Assembly: GCA_015258065.1 (NCBI GenBank)
Contig: JABZIZ010000036.1
Coordinates: 1 to 7,072, forward strand
Direction: 5' to 3'
From: Lachnospiraceae bacterium
GTDB lineage: Bacteria; Bacillota; Clostridia; Lachnospirales; Lachnospiraceae
DNA length: 7,072 nucleotides
Positions 1 to 6,042 of this stretch are shown here, piece after piece. Position 1 is the stretch's first letter. Every line of letters starts with the position of its first letter. Below the pieces are notes generated by a model. It was not told where the DNA came from. It saw nothing but the letters and a program-made list of their open reading frames with translations, and searched no databases. A program made the translations under genes and the position numbers.

Positions 1-147
1 TACCGGAGCACTTCCCGGTGAGGTTTCCGGCGCACTTCCCAGCGTGGTTCCCGGAGCACTTCCCGGTGTACTTCCCGTGGCTGTTCCCGATGTCGTTCCC
101 GATGTCGCTCCCGGCGCGCTTACCGGAACTGTTCCCGGCATCGAAAC
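1..147 (-). repeat. 12-bp tandem repeat coding for tetrapeptides, about 12 units
   Basis: Read on the minus strand, each unit is one tetrapeptide of the form [G/V/E]-[S/T]-x-[P/S/T/L]. The first codon is almost always gga, with single-base variants gta and gaa. The unit ggaagtgctccg (GSAP) and its close variants dominate towards the left edge. The array continues past position 1, so its true length is unknown. Unit length is a multiple of three, so gain or loss of units would keep the reading frame. Confidence 0.85.
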
Positions 148-321
148 GCCGCCGTCTGCGCCTGCAAGCATCGGAATCGACAGTGGCTGAAACGAGCACA
201 CGAAGAGAAAGATGCCGATCAGCATCATGCAACGAAGCTTCTCGCGGCGAAGGTTTCGGGACTTCTTATCCGTCCCCGTCCCCCTCTCCTGCTTCTTTTT
301 TCCCTTGCTCCATCTCTCCAC
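1..321 (-). CDS. Secreted tetrapeptide-repeat protein, N-terminal part (runs off window)
   Basis: The minus-strand frame is open from 321 to the window edge. Two starts are possible. GTG at 321 has GAGGG 7 nt upstream and overlaps the preceding pilin gene by 56 nt. ATG at 228 begins just before the hydrophobic stretch. I prefer GTG because it supplies the basic n-region (DKKSRNLRREKLRC) that a signal peptide needs. There is no other usual start between them. The hydrophobic core begins at the ATG (MMLIGIFLFVCS), with likely cleavage near LAGA. From about base 147 down to 1 the protein is a period-four repeat (VSMP, GTVP, VSAP, later GSTP, GSAP, GTTL, GSAP, ETSP, GSAP), rich in Gly, Ser, Thr, Ala and Pro. 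It is last in the pilus operon within this window, so a surface stalk or adhesin is plausible. The functional domain and any LPXTG motif lie outside the window, and no family can be assigned. Export is fairly sure; function is unknown. Confidence 0.7.
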   Translation of the reverse strand, partial: MERWSKGKKKQERGTGTDKKSRNLRREKLRCMMLIGIFLFVCSFQPLSIPMLAGADGGVSMPGTVPVSAPGATSGTTSGTATGSTPGSAPGTTLGSAPETSPGSAPV

Positions 322-1402
322 GCGCCATCCCTCTTTGTTTCCGATCAATGCCAAATCCCAGTAGAATGAAAAGCATTCCCGTTCCTGTCAAAAAGAATAC
401 GATCCCCCAGTCCTGCCCGGTCTGTGGCAGTTTTCCCTTTCCCGGAATCTCCCATTTCTTCGGTTCTTCCGGAGGCTCCTCAGGAGGAACCTTCGGCACC
501 CGGGGCTTCCTGGGCACACGGGAATTCGTCAGAATGAAATCATTCCCGTCTGATTCGATCAAAACCCTGTACTTTCTCCCGGGTTGTTTTTCCATCACCA
601 GATAATTGTGCCCCGCCTCCAGTCCTGTAAAACTGTACCTCCAGTTGTTGTCTTCTTGTAGCGCAGCCGTCTCTATGACCGTTCCGTCTTTTAAAAGGCT
701 CACCTCTACCCTGTCCGGTCTCTCCTCCTCATGCCCTGCGTCCTTCCACTTCTTAAAGACCTTGATTTCGATCTCTCCCTCCGGCGGTTTCTCCCTGGTG
801 AATTTCGGATAGGCAAACACCTGGTAGAGATACTGATTCGTCGCCGCATTGTATTCGGGTAAAAAAACGAAGAAAGGGCTCGTCTTATATTTCACTCCGG
901 AAATCTCCACATCCTCTCCGATGATGAAATAGACTCCTTTTGCTACGGTAAAGGAAAGCCTCCCGTCCGCTCCGGTGACGCCTTCATGCGTAGGCGTTAA
1001 GTGACTTCCTGTAATATAACTCTGCAATGTCAGCGCATAGGTATTCCACTCTTCCCTTCCCGCTCCCGTCAAATCGATCGGATAGGCGGAAAAAGGGGAA
1101 TCTAAAACCAGCTGTCTGCTGCTGTTCACATCTCCGATGTGGTAGAGAGAAAACTTTGCCCCGGAGAGCTTCGTGGCACCGTCCTCATAGACAATCGTAA
1201 ACTGAACCGGTGTCGTTGATGGAATGAGCCAGGTAGCGGACGCCTCTATCAACAGACGGTTCCAAAGGAAAACGGCAAACAGAAGACAGGTTCCCAGGCG
1301 CAGTGCCGCAAAAAAGCGGAAACAGATCCTCTCCGGCAGCCTCTTCCGGATCCTATTCTTTCGTTTTCCCTCTCCGGGGGTTCTGAAAATCTTCCCGCCT
1401 AT
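266..1402 (-). CDS. Second pilin-like LPXTG protein (CNA-B domain, probable base or ancillary pilin)
   Basis: This is a cell-wall anchored pilin-like protein. A conventional start would be TTG at 1252, but that cuts inside a clear signal peptide. The same frame stays open upstream to a TAG at 1411-1409 and encodes a basic stretch (GKRKNRIRKR), a hydrophobic core (CLLFAVFLW) and a signal peptidase-like end (EASA). The only codons that could start it are unusual: ATA at 1402, with GGAGG 10 nt upstream, or ATT at 1390. I use ATA. Counting from the TTG residue, a first domain covers about 14-155 and ends in a pilin-type motif AYPK (147-150). A CNA-B-like domain covers about 160-243 (FKKWKD, VSLLKDG, NNWRYSF, VMEK with a candidate E-box Glu). 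A proline-rich neck follows (246-272), then LPQTG at 275-279 (bases 430-416), a membrane segment (283-302), and an unusually long acidic tail ending GEGDGDG. It lies 127 nt after the sortase gene. The neck and YPK motif suit a base subunit; that is inference. Confidence 0.8.
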   Translation of the reverse strand: MGGKIFRTPGEGKRKNRIRKRLPERICFRFFAALRLGTCLLFAVFLWNRLLIEASATWLIPSTTPVQFTIVYEDGATKLSGAKFSLYHIGDVNSSRQLVLDSPFSAYPIDLTGAGREEWNTYALTLQSYITGSHLTPTHEGVTGADGRLSFTVAKGVYFIIGEDVEISGVKYKTSPFFVFLPEYNAATNQYLYQVFAYPKFTREKPPEGEIEIKVFKKWKDAGHEEERPDRVEVSLLKDGTVIETAALQEDNNWRYSFTGLEAGHNYLVMEKQPGRKYRVLIESDGNDFILTNSRVPRKPRVPKVPPEEPPEEPKKWEIPGKGKLPQTGQDWGIVFFLTGTGMLFILLGFGIDRKQRGMARGEMEQGKKEAGEGDGDG

Positions 1403-1529
1403 CGCTCTCTATCCTCCGCTGCTCTCCTGCCGTTACTGAATGAATTCCCCCATTTCTTACCTTTCGCTATTTCATAAGCCCCATCTCTATCGCCGCTACC
1501 GGATAAGCCGCATCGTCTCTTGGCTTCTG

Positions 1530-2651
1530 CTATCTGGGGAGCAGCTGCCTCTCTTTTGCCCGGTGAAGCACCTGTGCAATGTGGTTCCTGTCAATCCTGT
1601 TCTCTCCTCCGCAGGCCTTCTCCGGTGGTGTCTGTTGCAGTTTCTCCTCCTTCTTCCCTCTCTCTACCGACGTACTCCTCCTGGCGAGGGCAGCAGCAGA
1701 TGCAGCGACGGGTGCACTGTGTACCGCCGTTTTTGCAGGTCCTACCGACGTACTCTTCCTAGCGGGGGCAGCGGCGAATGCCGCGGCGGATGCGCTGTGT
1801 ACTGCCATTTTGGTCGACTCTACAGACATCCCCTGCTCTTTTCCCCCTCTTAGCAGCCGGTACAGATCTTTCAGAATGCTGATTGCAATCAGGAGGATCA
1901 GTCCGCAAATCAGAGTCAGAGTCAGCACATTCTGCATCCGGCTGTCTTTTGCCTTCTGTTCGACCTTCTCCACCCTCGCACCCGCCGGTGCACTCACCCT
2001 TTCCCCTCGTACCAAGAGCCTGTGGGTATTGATGCCGTAGGGTGTACAGGTGGTGAGCGTCACATAATCTTTCCCGTCCACCACCTTCAAATCGGAGGTT
2101 TGCGTCGGCAGAACGATTTTGATCATCACCACCCGGTAATAGAGATTCTCTCCCAGGACGGAAAGGATAAATTCATCTCCCTCGTCCAGTTTATGCAGGT
2201 CGGTGAACAGTTTGGCCTTCGGCAGCCCGGAATGGGTGGACAACACACAATGCGTGGAAGAACCCCCAATCGGAAGAGAGGTCCCGGGCAGATGCCCCAC
2301 GCCGTTCTGGATAATTCCCTCATTGACATCGTGATAAATCGGCAGATTGACCTCGATCTTCGGGATATAGAGGGATCCCATCATACCGGTGGAAAAAGGG
2401 TTCAGGGCCTTCTCATATCCTTTGATTTTTTTGTCTTCGCATTCTCTGACCTTCTCATTGTAGGCGCGGGCTCCTTCCCTGATCTTGTCGATCTGCACGC
2501 TCTCGAACCCGGTTAAGGCCTCGTTATAGGCAACGATTCCCGTCGTTTCCGTCAGTCCGTTCACGGCATCGCTGATCTGCGGGTAAAAAAAGATCCCGCA
2601 ACCGGCAATGAGAAGCAATTTCAGAAAAACACTCTTTTTTTCCGTCTTCAA
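1530..2651 (-). CDS. Class C pilus-polymerising sortase with extended C-terminal tail
   Basis: Class C sortases are membrane transpeptidases. They cleave LPXTG between Thr and Gly and join the Thr to a lysine of the next pilin. The 373-residue protein has an N-terminal membrane anchor (8-23), the sortase fold from about 92 to 215, and the full catalytic set: His140 in LSTHSG, Cys202 in TLTTCTPYG, and Arg211 in NTHRLLVRG. The lid region ahead of the barrel reads NPF (84-86) where class C enzymes often have DPX. A second membrane helix (243-261) followed by basic residues fits the two-anchor class C layout. The protein then continues for about 110 residues, including two 26-residue Ala-rich repeats (276-327); most family members end soon after the second helix. 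The start is TTG at 2651 with a weak AGGGGG site 9 nt upstream. An in-frame TAG three codons upstream excludes a longer N-terminus. It is flanked by two LPXTG proteins in one operon, which are its likely substrates. Confidence 0.93.
   Translation of the reverse strand: MKTEKKSVFLKLLLIAGCGIFFYPQISDAVNGLTETTGIVAYNEALTGFESVQIDKIREGARAYNEKVRECEDKKIKGYEKALNPFSTGMMGSLYIPKIEVNLPIYHDVNEGIIQNGVGHLPGTSLPIGGSSTHCVLSTHSGLPKAKLFTDLHKLDEGDEFILSVLGENLYYRVVMIKIVLPTQTSDLKVVDGKDYVTLTTCTPYGINTHRLLVRGERVSAPAGARVEKVEQKAKDSRMQNVLTLTLICGLILLIAISILKDLYRLLRGGKEQGMSVESTKMAVHSASAAAFAAAPARKSTSVGPAKTAVHSAPVAASAAALARRSTSVERGKKEEKLQQTPPEKACGGENRIDRNHIAQVLHRAKERQLLPR
1671..1826 (-). repeat. 78-bp tandem repeat inside the sortase gene tail
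   Basis: Two adjacent 78-bp copies (1826-1749 and 1748-1671) encode sortase residues 276-301 and 302-327. Both carry the pattern SV....AVHSA, then an Ala-rich stretch, then AR[KR]ST. A third copy starts (SVER, residue 328) and then diverges. The copies are clearly related but not identical at the DNA level, roughly three quarters by eye. Confidence 0.85.
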
Positions 2652-2771
2652 TCGGCTCTACCCCCTGCTCCCTTCCCCTTCGATCAGGCTGCCGCCCTGT
2701 TTCCTTCTTCCTGCTTCATGCTGTCATCCTGTCCGCTGCATCTTTCTTCTAACCGCTTCCCTGTCCGATGC

Positions 2772-4322
2772 TTATTTCTTTCTCTTACGGGACTTCCACC
2801 TGTCTTTTCCCAGACTGAAAAGTGCAACGGAAGCCACACCGGCTCCCAGCACACCGAAGATTAGCGTACCGGATCCGCCGGTCTTGGGCAGCTCCAAACC
2901 CGACTTGTTCGCCACCTTGCTCTCCGCCTCCATCTTAAAGGTCGGTCCTTCCGTATCGTTTAAAGTCACCGCAATCGGATCGGCAAGCAGGTTGTAGCCC
3001 GTAGGCGCCTTTGTCTCTTTTAACTGATAGGTACCCGCCTTCAGTCCTTCAAAAACCAGTTCGCCGGCGGCATCCGTTTTCAGAACCGTTGCATCCGCTT
3101 CACTCGCTTCCCAACTGATCACCTTCGAAGTCGGCGCTGCGGGAGGCGCGGGCGTGACGTTCAGCTTGTAATATTTTTTTACACCCCCTTCTTCCTTATA
3201 AAGGACGAATTCCGCATCCGCCAGCTTTGTCCCTTCATCGCCATCCTTATGCTTGATCACCTTAATCTTGCCGGTATAAACCTTCTTGGTTTGCGGTGGC
3301 GTCTTATCCTTCTTCATGCTGTCCTTGGGGTCCCTGCTATATTCCAGCTGCACCGTGTTGGGGTTACCTGCGTTTCCGATTACCGCGTCCTTATTGAGCT
3401 TCGCCTTGTAGGTGATGACGATCTCTTTTTCCTTTGAATTCTGGAACTGCTTCATATCGAAATTGATCTTGAGAATCGTCTCATTGCCTCCTGTCACCGG
3501 ATTCGTAGATGTCGTATAATGAATGTTTCCACTCGTACCCGCGCTCACCGTCTGTGCCACTCCGTCAATTTTGACGGTGATGGCAGGAGCCGGGGAGTCC
3601 ACGAAGGTCAGGCCCTTGGACAGGGTATCGGTAATCTCATAGAAATAAGTGTCATAGCCGGTGATATCGGGCACCTTGCTCTTCAGCGTGTAGGTTACTT
3701 CCTCCCCGTAATCCACAGAACGCTTATTTACTTCCTTGGTAATGCCCGGATATTCCGCCTTTACCTGCACTTCACCGTCCGGTATGGTTGAAGTCAGGGA
3801 AACAATGGATTCCTGTCCCGTCTTCTTGGATGTTGCGCCTTCCGGATGCACCAGATAATATCCCAGTTCCAGACCGGTGAAGGTGATTGCCGTCGCCCCC
3901 GTCGGGCAGACTTTACTCCCCTTTTTAGGGATCGCCGTCTTTGAGATTTCACCGGCTGCCACCCTGGAGAACTCCGCCACATTGGTGGAGGTAATATTGA
4001 GGTATTTGACAACACTGCCCACGAGGATCTGATTCAACGTCCCGGTAGGGTCGGCCGCCACGAGATAGGGTACCCCGTTTCCTGTGGTAAAAAAATCCAC
4101 CCACTCCGGTGCGATCGTGTAAGACACCTGCTTATTGGCACCCGAGCCGGTATAAGTCAGGTCAAGGATCTTATAAATACTGTAGGTCTTCCCCTCCGTG
4201 ACACCGGTTACCTTGATGGTTCCGTTTGTCGGTCCTGCATGTACTGTGCTTCCGGCAAGGCCAAGCATCACCAACATCATGCACAGCCACAGGCCGAGTG
4301 TCCTTTTGCACCACTTCTTCAT
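2772..4322 (-). CDS. SpaA-type major pilin-like protein, LPKTG anchored
   Basis: This is the probable backbone subunit of a covalent sortase-assembled pilus, exported and then polymerised by the sortase encoded next. Of 516 residues, 1-29 are a signal peptide (basic MKKWCKR, hydrophobic LGLWLCMMLVMLGLAG, cleavage near VHA). An N-terminal domain spans about 34-188. A fimbrial isopeptide-formation D2 domain spans about 194-330 (YGEEVTYTLKSKVPD, FYEITDTLSKGLTF, YSRDP). A SpaA/CNA-B-like C-terminal domain spans about 350-470, with a candidate bond-forming lysine in GTKLADAEFVLYK and the E-box YQLKETKAPTGY (Glu436). LPKTG lies at 478-482, then a membrane helix and the basic end KSRKRKK. The usual pilin motif YPK is not present; the equivalent place reads YPGITK (191-196). 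The ATG start has AAGGAGG 4 nt upstream and is first in the operon, downstream of a long AT-rich promoter region. Its length and strong ribosome site suit an abundant backbone subunit, but the pilus itself is inferred. Confidence 0.92.
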   Translation of the reverse strand: MKKWCKRTLGLWLCMMLVMLGLAGSTVHAGPTNGTIKVTGVTEGKTYSIYKILDLTYTGSGANKQVSYTIAPEWVDFFTTGNGVPYLVAADPTGTLNQILVGSVVKYLNITSTNVAEFSRVAAGEISKTAIPKKGSKVCPTGATAITFTGLELGYYLVHPEGATSKKTGQESIVSLTSTIPDGEVQVKAEYPGITKEVNKRSVDYGEEVTYTLKSKVPDITGYDTYFYEITDTLSKGLTFVDSPAPAITVKIDGVAQTVSAGTSGNIHYTTSTNPVTGGNETILKINFDMKQFQNSKEKEIVITYKAKLNKDAVIGNAGNPNTVQLEYSRDPKDSMKKDKTPPQTKKVYTGKIKVIKHKDGDEGTKLADAEFVLYKEEGGVKKYYKLNVTPAPPAAPTSKVISWEASEADATVLKTDAAGELVFEGLKAGTYQLKETKAPTGYNLLADPIAVTLNDTEGPTFKMEAESKVANKSGLELPKTGGSGTLIFGVLGAGVASVALFSLGKDRWKSRKRKK

Positions 4323-4326
4323 CCTG

Positions 4327-4333
4327 CCTCCTT
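4327..4333 (-). promoter_or_regulatory. Strong ribosome binding site of the major pilin gene
   Basis: AAGGAGG sits 4 nt before the ATG at 4322. It is the best match to the anti-Shine-Dalgarno sequence in the pilus operon, and it precedes the gene whose product should be needed in most copies. Confidence 0.8.
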
Positions 4334-4449
4334 ACTGAGCGTACACTCCTTTAATCTGCCCTCTCTTCCATGCCCTTTTCTGGCGGTGAAAAAGAGCAGG
4401 CCTTCGTTTCCTTCCCTCACCAAGACATAGGTATACTCTTCTATATTGA

Positions 4450-4528
4450 ATCATCGGCTATGAATACGATTTAGTCAATCATATTTTTTAATTTAATATT
4501 TAATATAATGTTATTTATGATTATAATT
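4450..4528 (-). promoter_or_regulatory. Candidate pilus operon promoter with AT-rich upstream element
   Basis: On the minus strand TTGACT (4478-4473) and GATGAT (4455-4450) are separated by 17 nt. The -35 box matches five of six consensus bases and the -10 box four of six. About 50 nt directly upstream (4528-4479) are almost purely A and T with short A/T runs, as in UP elements. Transcription from here would give a 5' leader of about 120 nt before the pilin ATG. The boxes are read by eye. A TATAAT also lies further upstream, at 4516-4511, and could be an alternative -10. Confidence 0.4.
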
Positions 4529-4572
4529 GTTCGGATTTCTTTTGTTTTTGTGGATAGGGCTTCGGTTTCCAT

Positions 4573-4716
4573 GGAAAACAGACAGAAGACGCTTCGATTC
4601 GTAAGGAAGGCAGATTCAAGCGGAAACCGGGCAGGGAGACGTTTCGATCTATGCAGAAACCGGGCAGGGAGACGTTTCGATTGATGTGGAAAACGGGCAG
4701 GGAAAACGCTTCGATT
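4573..4716. repeat. 33-bp direct repeats in the divergent intergenic region
   Basis: Three units start at 4622, 4655 and 4688, exactly 33 bp apart. The first two share the 20 bp gaaaccgggcagggagacgt followed by ttcgat; the third differs at a few positions and ends cgcttcgatt. A degenerate fourth copy (ggaaaacagacag then gacgcttcgatt) starts at 4573, displaced 16 bp from the 33-bp register. The units are not palindromic. No ribosome site or homologous protein product is evident in either direction. The repeats lie between the pilin promoter region and the rightward genes. Confidence 0.85.
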
Positions 4717-4741
4717 CATCAAGATTGCAGGGCGACTTACG

Positions 4742-4770
4742 TTGAAATTTAGAAACGGTTATGATAATTT
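4742..4770 (+). promoter_or_regulatory. Candidate promoter for the rightward membrane-protein genes
   Basis: TTGAAA (4742-4747) is followed after 15 nt by GATAAT (4763-4768), or after 17 nt by TAATTT (4765-4770). Neither pairing is ideal: the better -10 box has short spacing and the correctly spaced one is a poor match. It is the only reasonable candidate I see between the repeats and the ATG at 4875, and it would leave about 100 nt of leader. Confidence 0.3.
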
Positions 4771-4874
4771 AGGAAGAGTTCCAAATCAAAGGGACCCAGT
4801 CTTTCCTGTGCGCTTGCCTAAGTAGGAAACGAGTGGATTCTTTGACCGCACCTCTTTGATAAAGGAGTACAAAC

Positions 4875-5240
4875 ATGAATCCGAAAAGGCGTTACGCCTC
4901 TCAACTGGAGATGACTGCCCTGATCCTGGCTCTGATCTCCCTCTTTTTTGTATTATCCATCCCGATGATTTCCTGCATCCTCGCAGGAACTTCGCTCGTG
5001 CTGATTGTCCTCTCCAAGGGACATATCGTGAAATTCTCCGGCAAAAGAGCTATCGTCTACGCCCTTGTCTTTAGCGCCATCCTGTTGTCTTATCTGCGAA
5101 TCGGCCTGCAGTTCTACAAAGTCATCCACGATCCGGATGCCAGTAGCCTTTTTCGCAAGCAACTAGAGAGCGTCTACGGAGAAGACGAGGCGAAAGCCTA
5201 CGACGAACTGTTACAGCAGCTGGGCAACAGGATCCAATAA
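4875..5240 (+). CDS. Small multispanning membrane protein, possibly DUF4190-like
   Basis: The function is not known. The 121-residue protein has AAAGGAG 7 nt before its ATG. A hydrophobic block at 12-46 (ALILALISLFFVLSIP, then CILAGTSLVLIVLSKG) is long enough for two helices with a proline break. A third helix lies at about 58-76 (RAIVYALVFSAILLSYLRIG). A polar, acidic C-terminal tail (about 85-121) follows, probably cytoplasmic. The arrangement of two short helices, a small polar loop with SGKRA and a third helix resembles the DUF4190-type proteins common in Clostridia, but I recognise only the general pattern. It is first in a rightward run of three genes, 56 nt ahead of a DUF975 membrane protein, suggesting joint expression. 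Confidence 0.8.
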   Translation: MNPKRRYASQLEMTALILALISLFFVLSIPMISCILAGTSLVLIVLSKGHIVKFSGKRAIVYALVFSAILLSYLRIGLQFYKVIHDPDASSLFRKQLESVYGEDEAKAYDELLQQLGNRIQ

Positions 5241-5252
5241 ACGCAAGCAATC

Positions 5253-5288
5253 AGAAAGTAACCTTTCTAACTGCTAACCTTAGAAGGT
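5253..5288 (+). promoter_or_regulatory. Small hairpins overlapping the DUF975 ribosome site
   Basis: AGAAAG taac CTTTCT (5253-5268) is a 6-bp stem with a 4-nt loop. The palindrome ACCTTAGAAGGT (5277-5288) contains the likely ribosome site AGAAGG of the next gene. The stems are short and there is no U-run, so this is not a convincing terminator. It could modestly affect translation. Confidence 0.25.
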
Positions 5289-5296
5289 CATCCTCC

Positions 5297-6007
5297 ATGA
5301 AAAAAAATCATTCTATTTCAACCGTCAAAAAAAGGGCCAGAGAGCAGTTGCTCGGAAACCTCTCCGTCTGCGTGAAGGCCTCCATCATCACCCTCTTTGT
5401 CTTTCTAACCCTTGTCATGATTGTGGTGCCGGCCGTGCACACCGGTTTTTTCGGCGTCGCCCTCTACGAATTATCCATGACCCTCGTCCAGCTCTTCATG
5501 GGACTTTTCATTTCCGGCTCCGCCTTCCTCTATCTGAACCTGATCTACGGCAAAGAAATAACGGTGAAGAACCTCTTTGCAGGATTTACCACACAACCCG
5601 ATAAAGCCATCAAACTCCAGCTGATCCTGCTTGCCATCGACCTTGTCTGCGCCTCTCCCCTTCTTCTACTGGATTTCACGGGATATGCGAACCGCCTGTC
5701 TGACTTCTCCTTCTATCTCCTGATGCTTGCCTGCGAATTTCTATCGCTCCTTTGCAAGCTAGGGCTTTCACAGGTTTTCTTTTTGCTTCATGATTTTCCG
5801 GAGCGAAGCGTGAAGGAGATCGTTCAGGCCAGTTTCCGGCTGATGAAGGGACAAAAAATCCGTCTGCTTGTTCTGATGTGCAGCTTCCTTCCTCTGGCTC
5901 TTGTGTGCGCCCTCACCTTCTTTGTTCCCTTCCTGTGGCTTGCCCCCTACTACAGGGCGGCGATGGCCGCCTTTTATCAGGATGTCATAGAGAAAAACGC
6001 GGATTGA
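5297..6007 (+). CDS. DUF975 family integral membrane protein
   Basis: This 236-residue polytopic membrane protein belongs to the DUF975 family, whose biochemical role is not established. Family hallmarks include the N-terminal basic helix VKKRAREQLLGN (10-21). The C-terminal signature is the best evidence: RLMKGQKIRLLVL, a final hydrophobic segment, LWLAPYYRAAMAAFYQDVI (213-231). Helices are visible at about 27-46, 59-84, 107-126, 139-160 and 190-215. The ATG is preceded by AGAAGG with 9 nt spacing, inside a short palindrome. It lies 56 nt after the small membrane protein and 35 nt before the LUD gene, so all three may be on one transcript. Length and composition look intact. Confidence 0.85.
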   Translation: MKKNHSISTVKKRAREQLLGNLSVCVKASIITLFVFLTLVMIVVPAVHTGFFGVALYELSMTLVQLFMGLFISGSAFLYLNLIYGKEITVKNLFAGFTTQPDKAIKLQLILLAIDLVCASPLLLLDFTGYANRLSDFSFYLLMLACEFLSLLCKLGLSQVFFLLHDFPERSVKEIVQASFRLMKGQKIRLLVLMCSFLPLALVCALTFFVPFLWLAPYYRAAMAAFYQDVIEKNAD

Positions 6008-6042
6008 GTTTCGTACTGTTTTTTTAATAAGGAGGAAATCCC

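Noticed and set aside
1..147. Collagen-like domain
   Set aside because: Glycine recurs every four residues, not every three, so a collagen triple helix is not supported.
18..605. Plus-strand open frame of 195 codons with Phe-Pro repeats
   Set aside because: It is the antisense of the tetrapeptide-repeat gene and of the second pilin's C-terminus; the FP repeats are the complement of the 12-bp repeat. It has no ribosome site and no recognisable domain.
266..1252. TTG at 1252 as the true start of the second pilin
   Set aside because: It would remove the basic region and hydrophobic core of an evident signal peptide that is encoded in the same open frame just upstream.
2022..2516. Plus-strand 164-codon frame
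   Set aside because: It lies fully opposite the sortase catalytic domain, whose motifs are unambiguous on the minus strand.
2652..2771. Attenuator or terminator between major pilin and sortase
   Set aside because: The 120-nt spacer is purine-rich on the minus strand with an 8-bp direct repeat CGGACAGG, but I find no stem longer than 5 bp and no U-run.
4340..4430. Tiny leader peptides (MSW and MEERAD) in the pilin 5' leader
   Set aside because: Three and six codons, no convincing ribosome site or attenuator structure beside them.
4571..4683. Plus-strand short frame with NRAGRRFD repeats
   Set aside because: It is 37 codons, lacks a Shine-Dalgarno site, and again merely translates the repeat array.
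4573..4716. CRISPR array
   Set aside because: The units abut with only about 7 variable bases between conserved cores, there is no spacer of normal length, no palindromic repeat and no cas gene.
4471..4722. Minus-strand 83-codon frame through the 33-bp repeats (RLPARF units)
   Set aside because: There is no ribosome site, its repetitiveness follows from the DNA repeat, and the C-terminal part translates the AT-rich promoter block into Ile/Asn runs.
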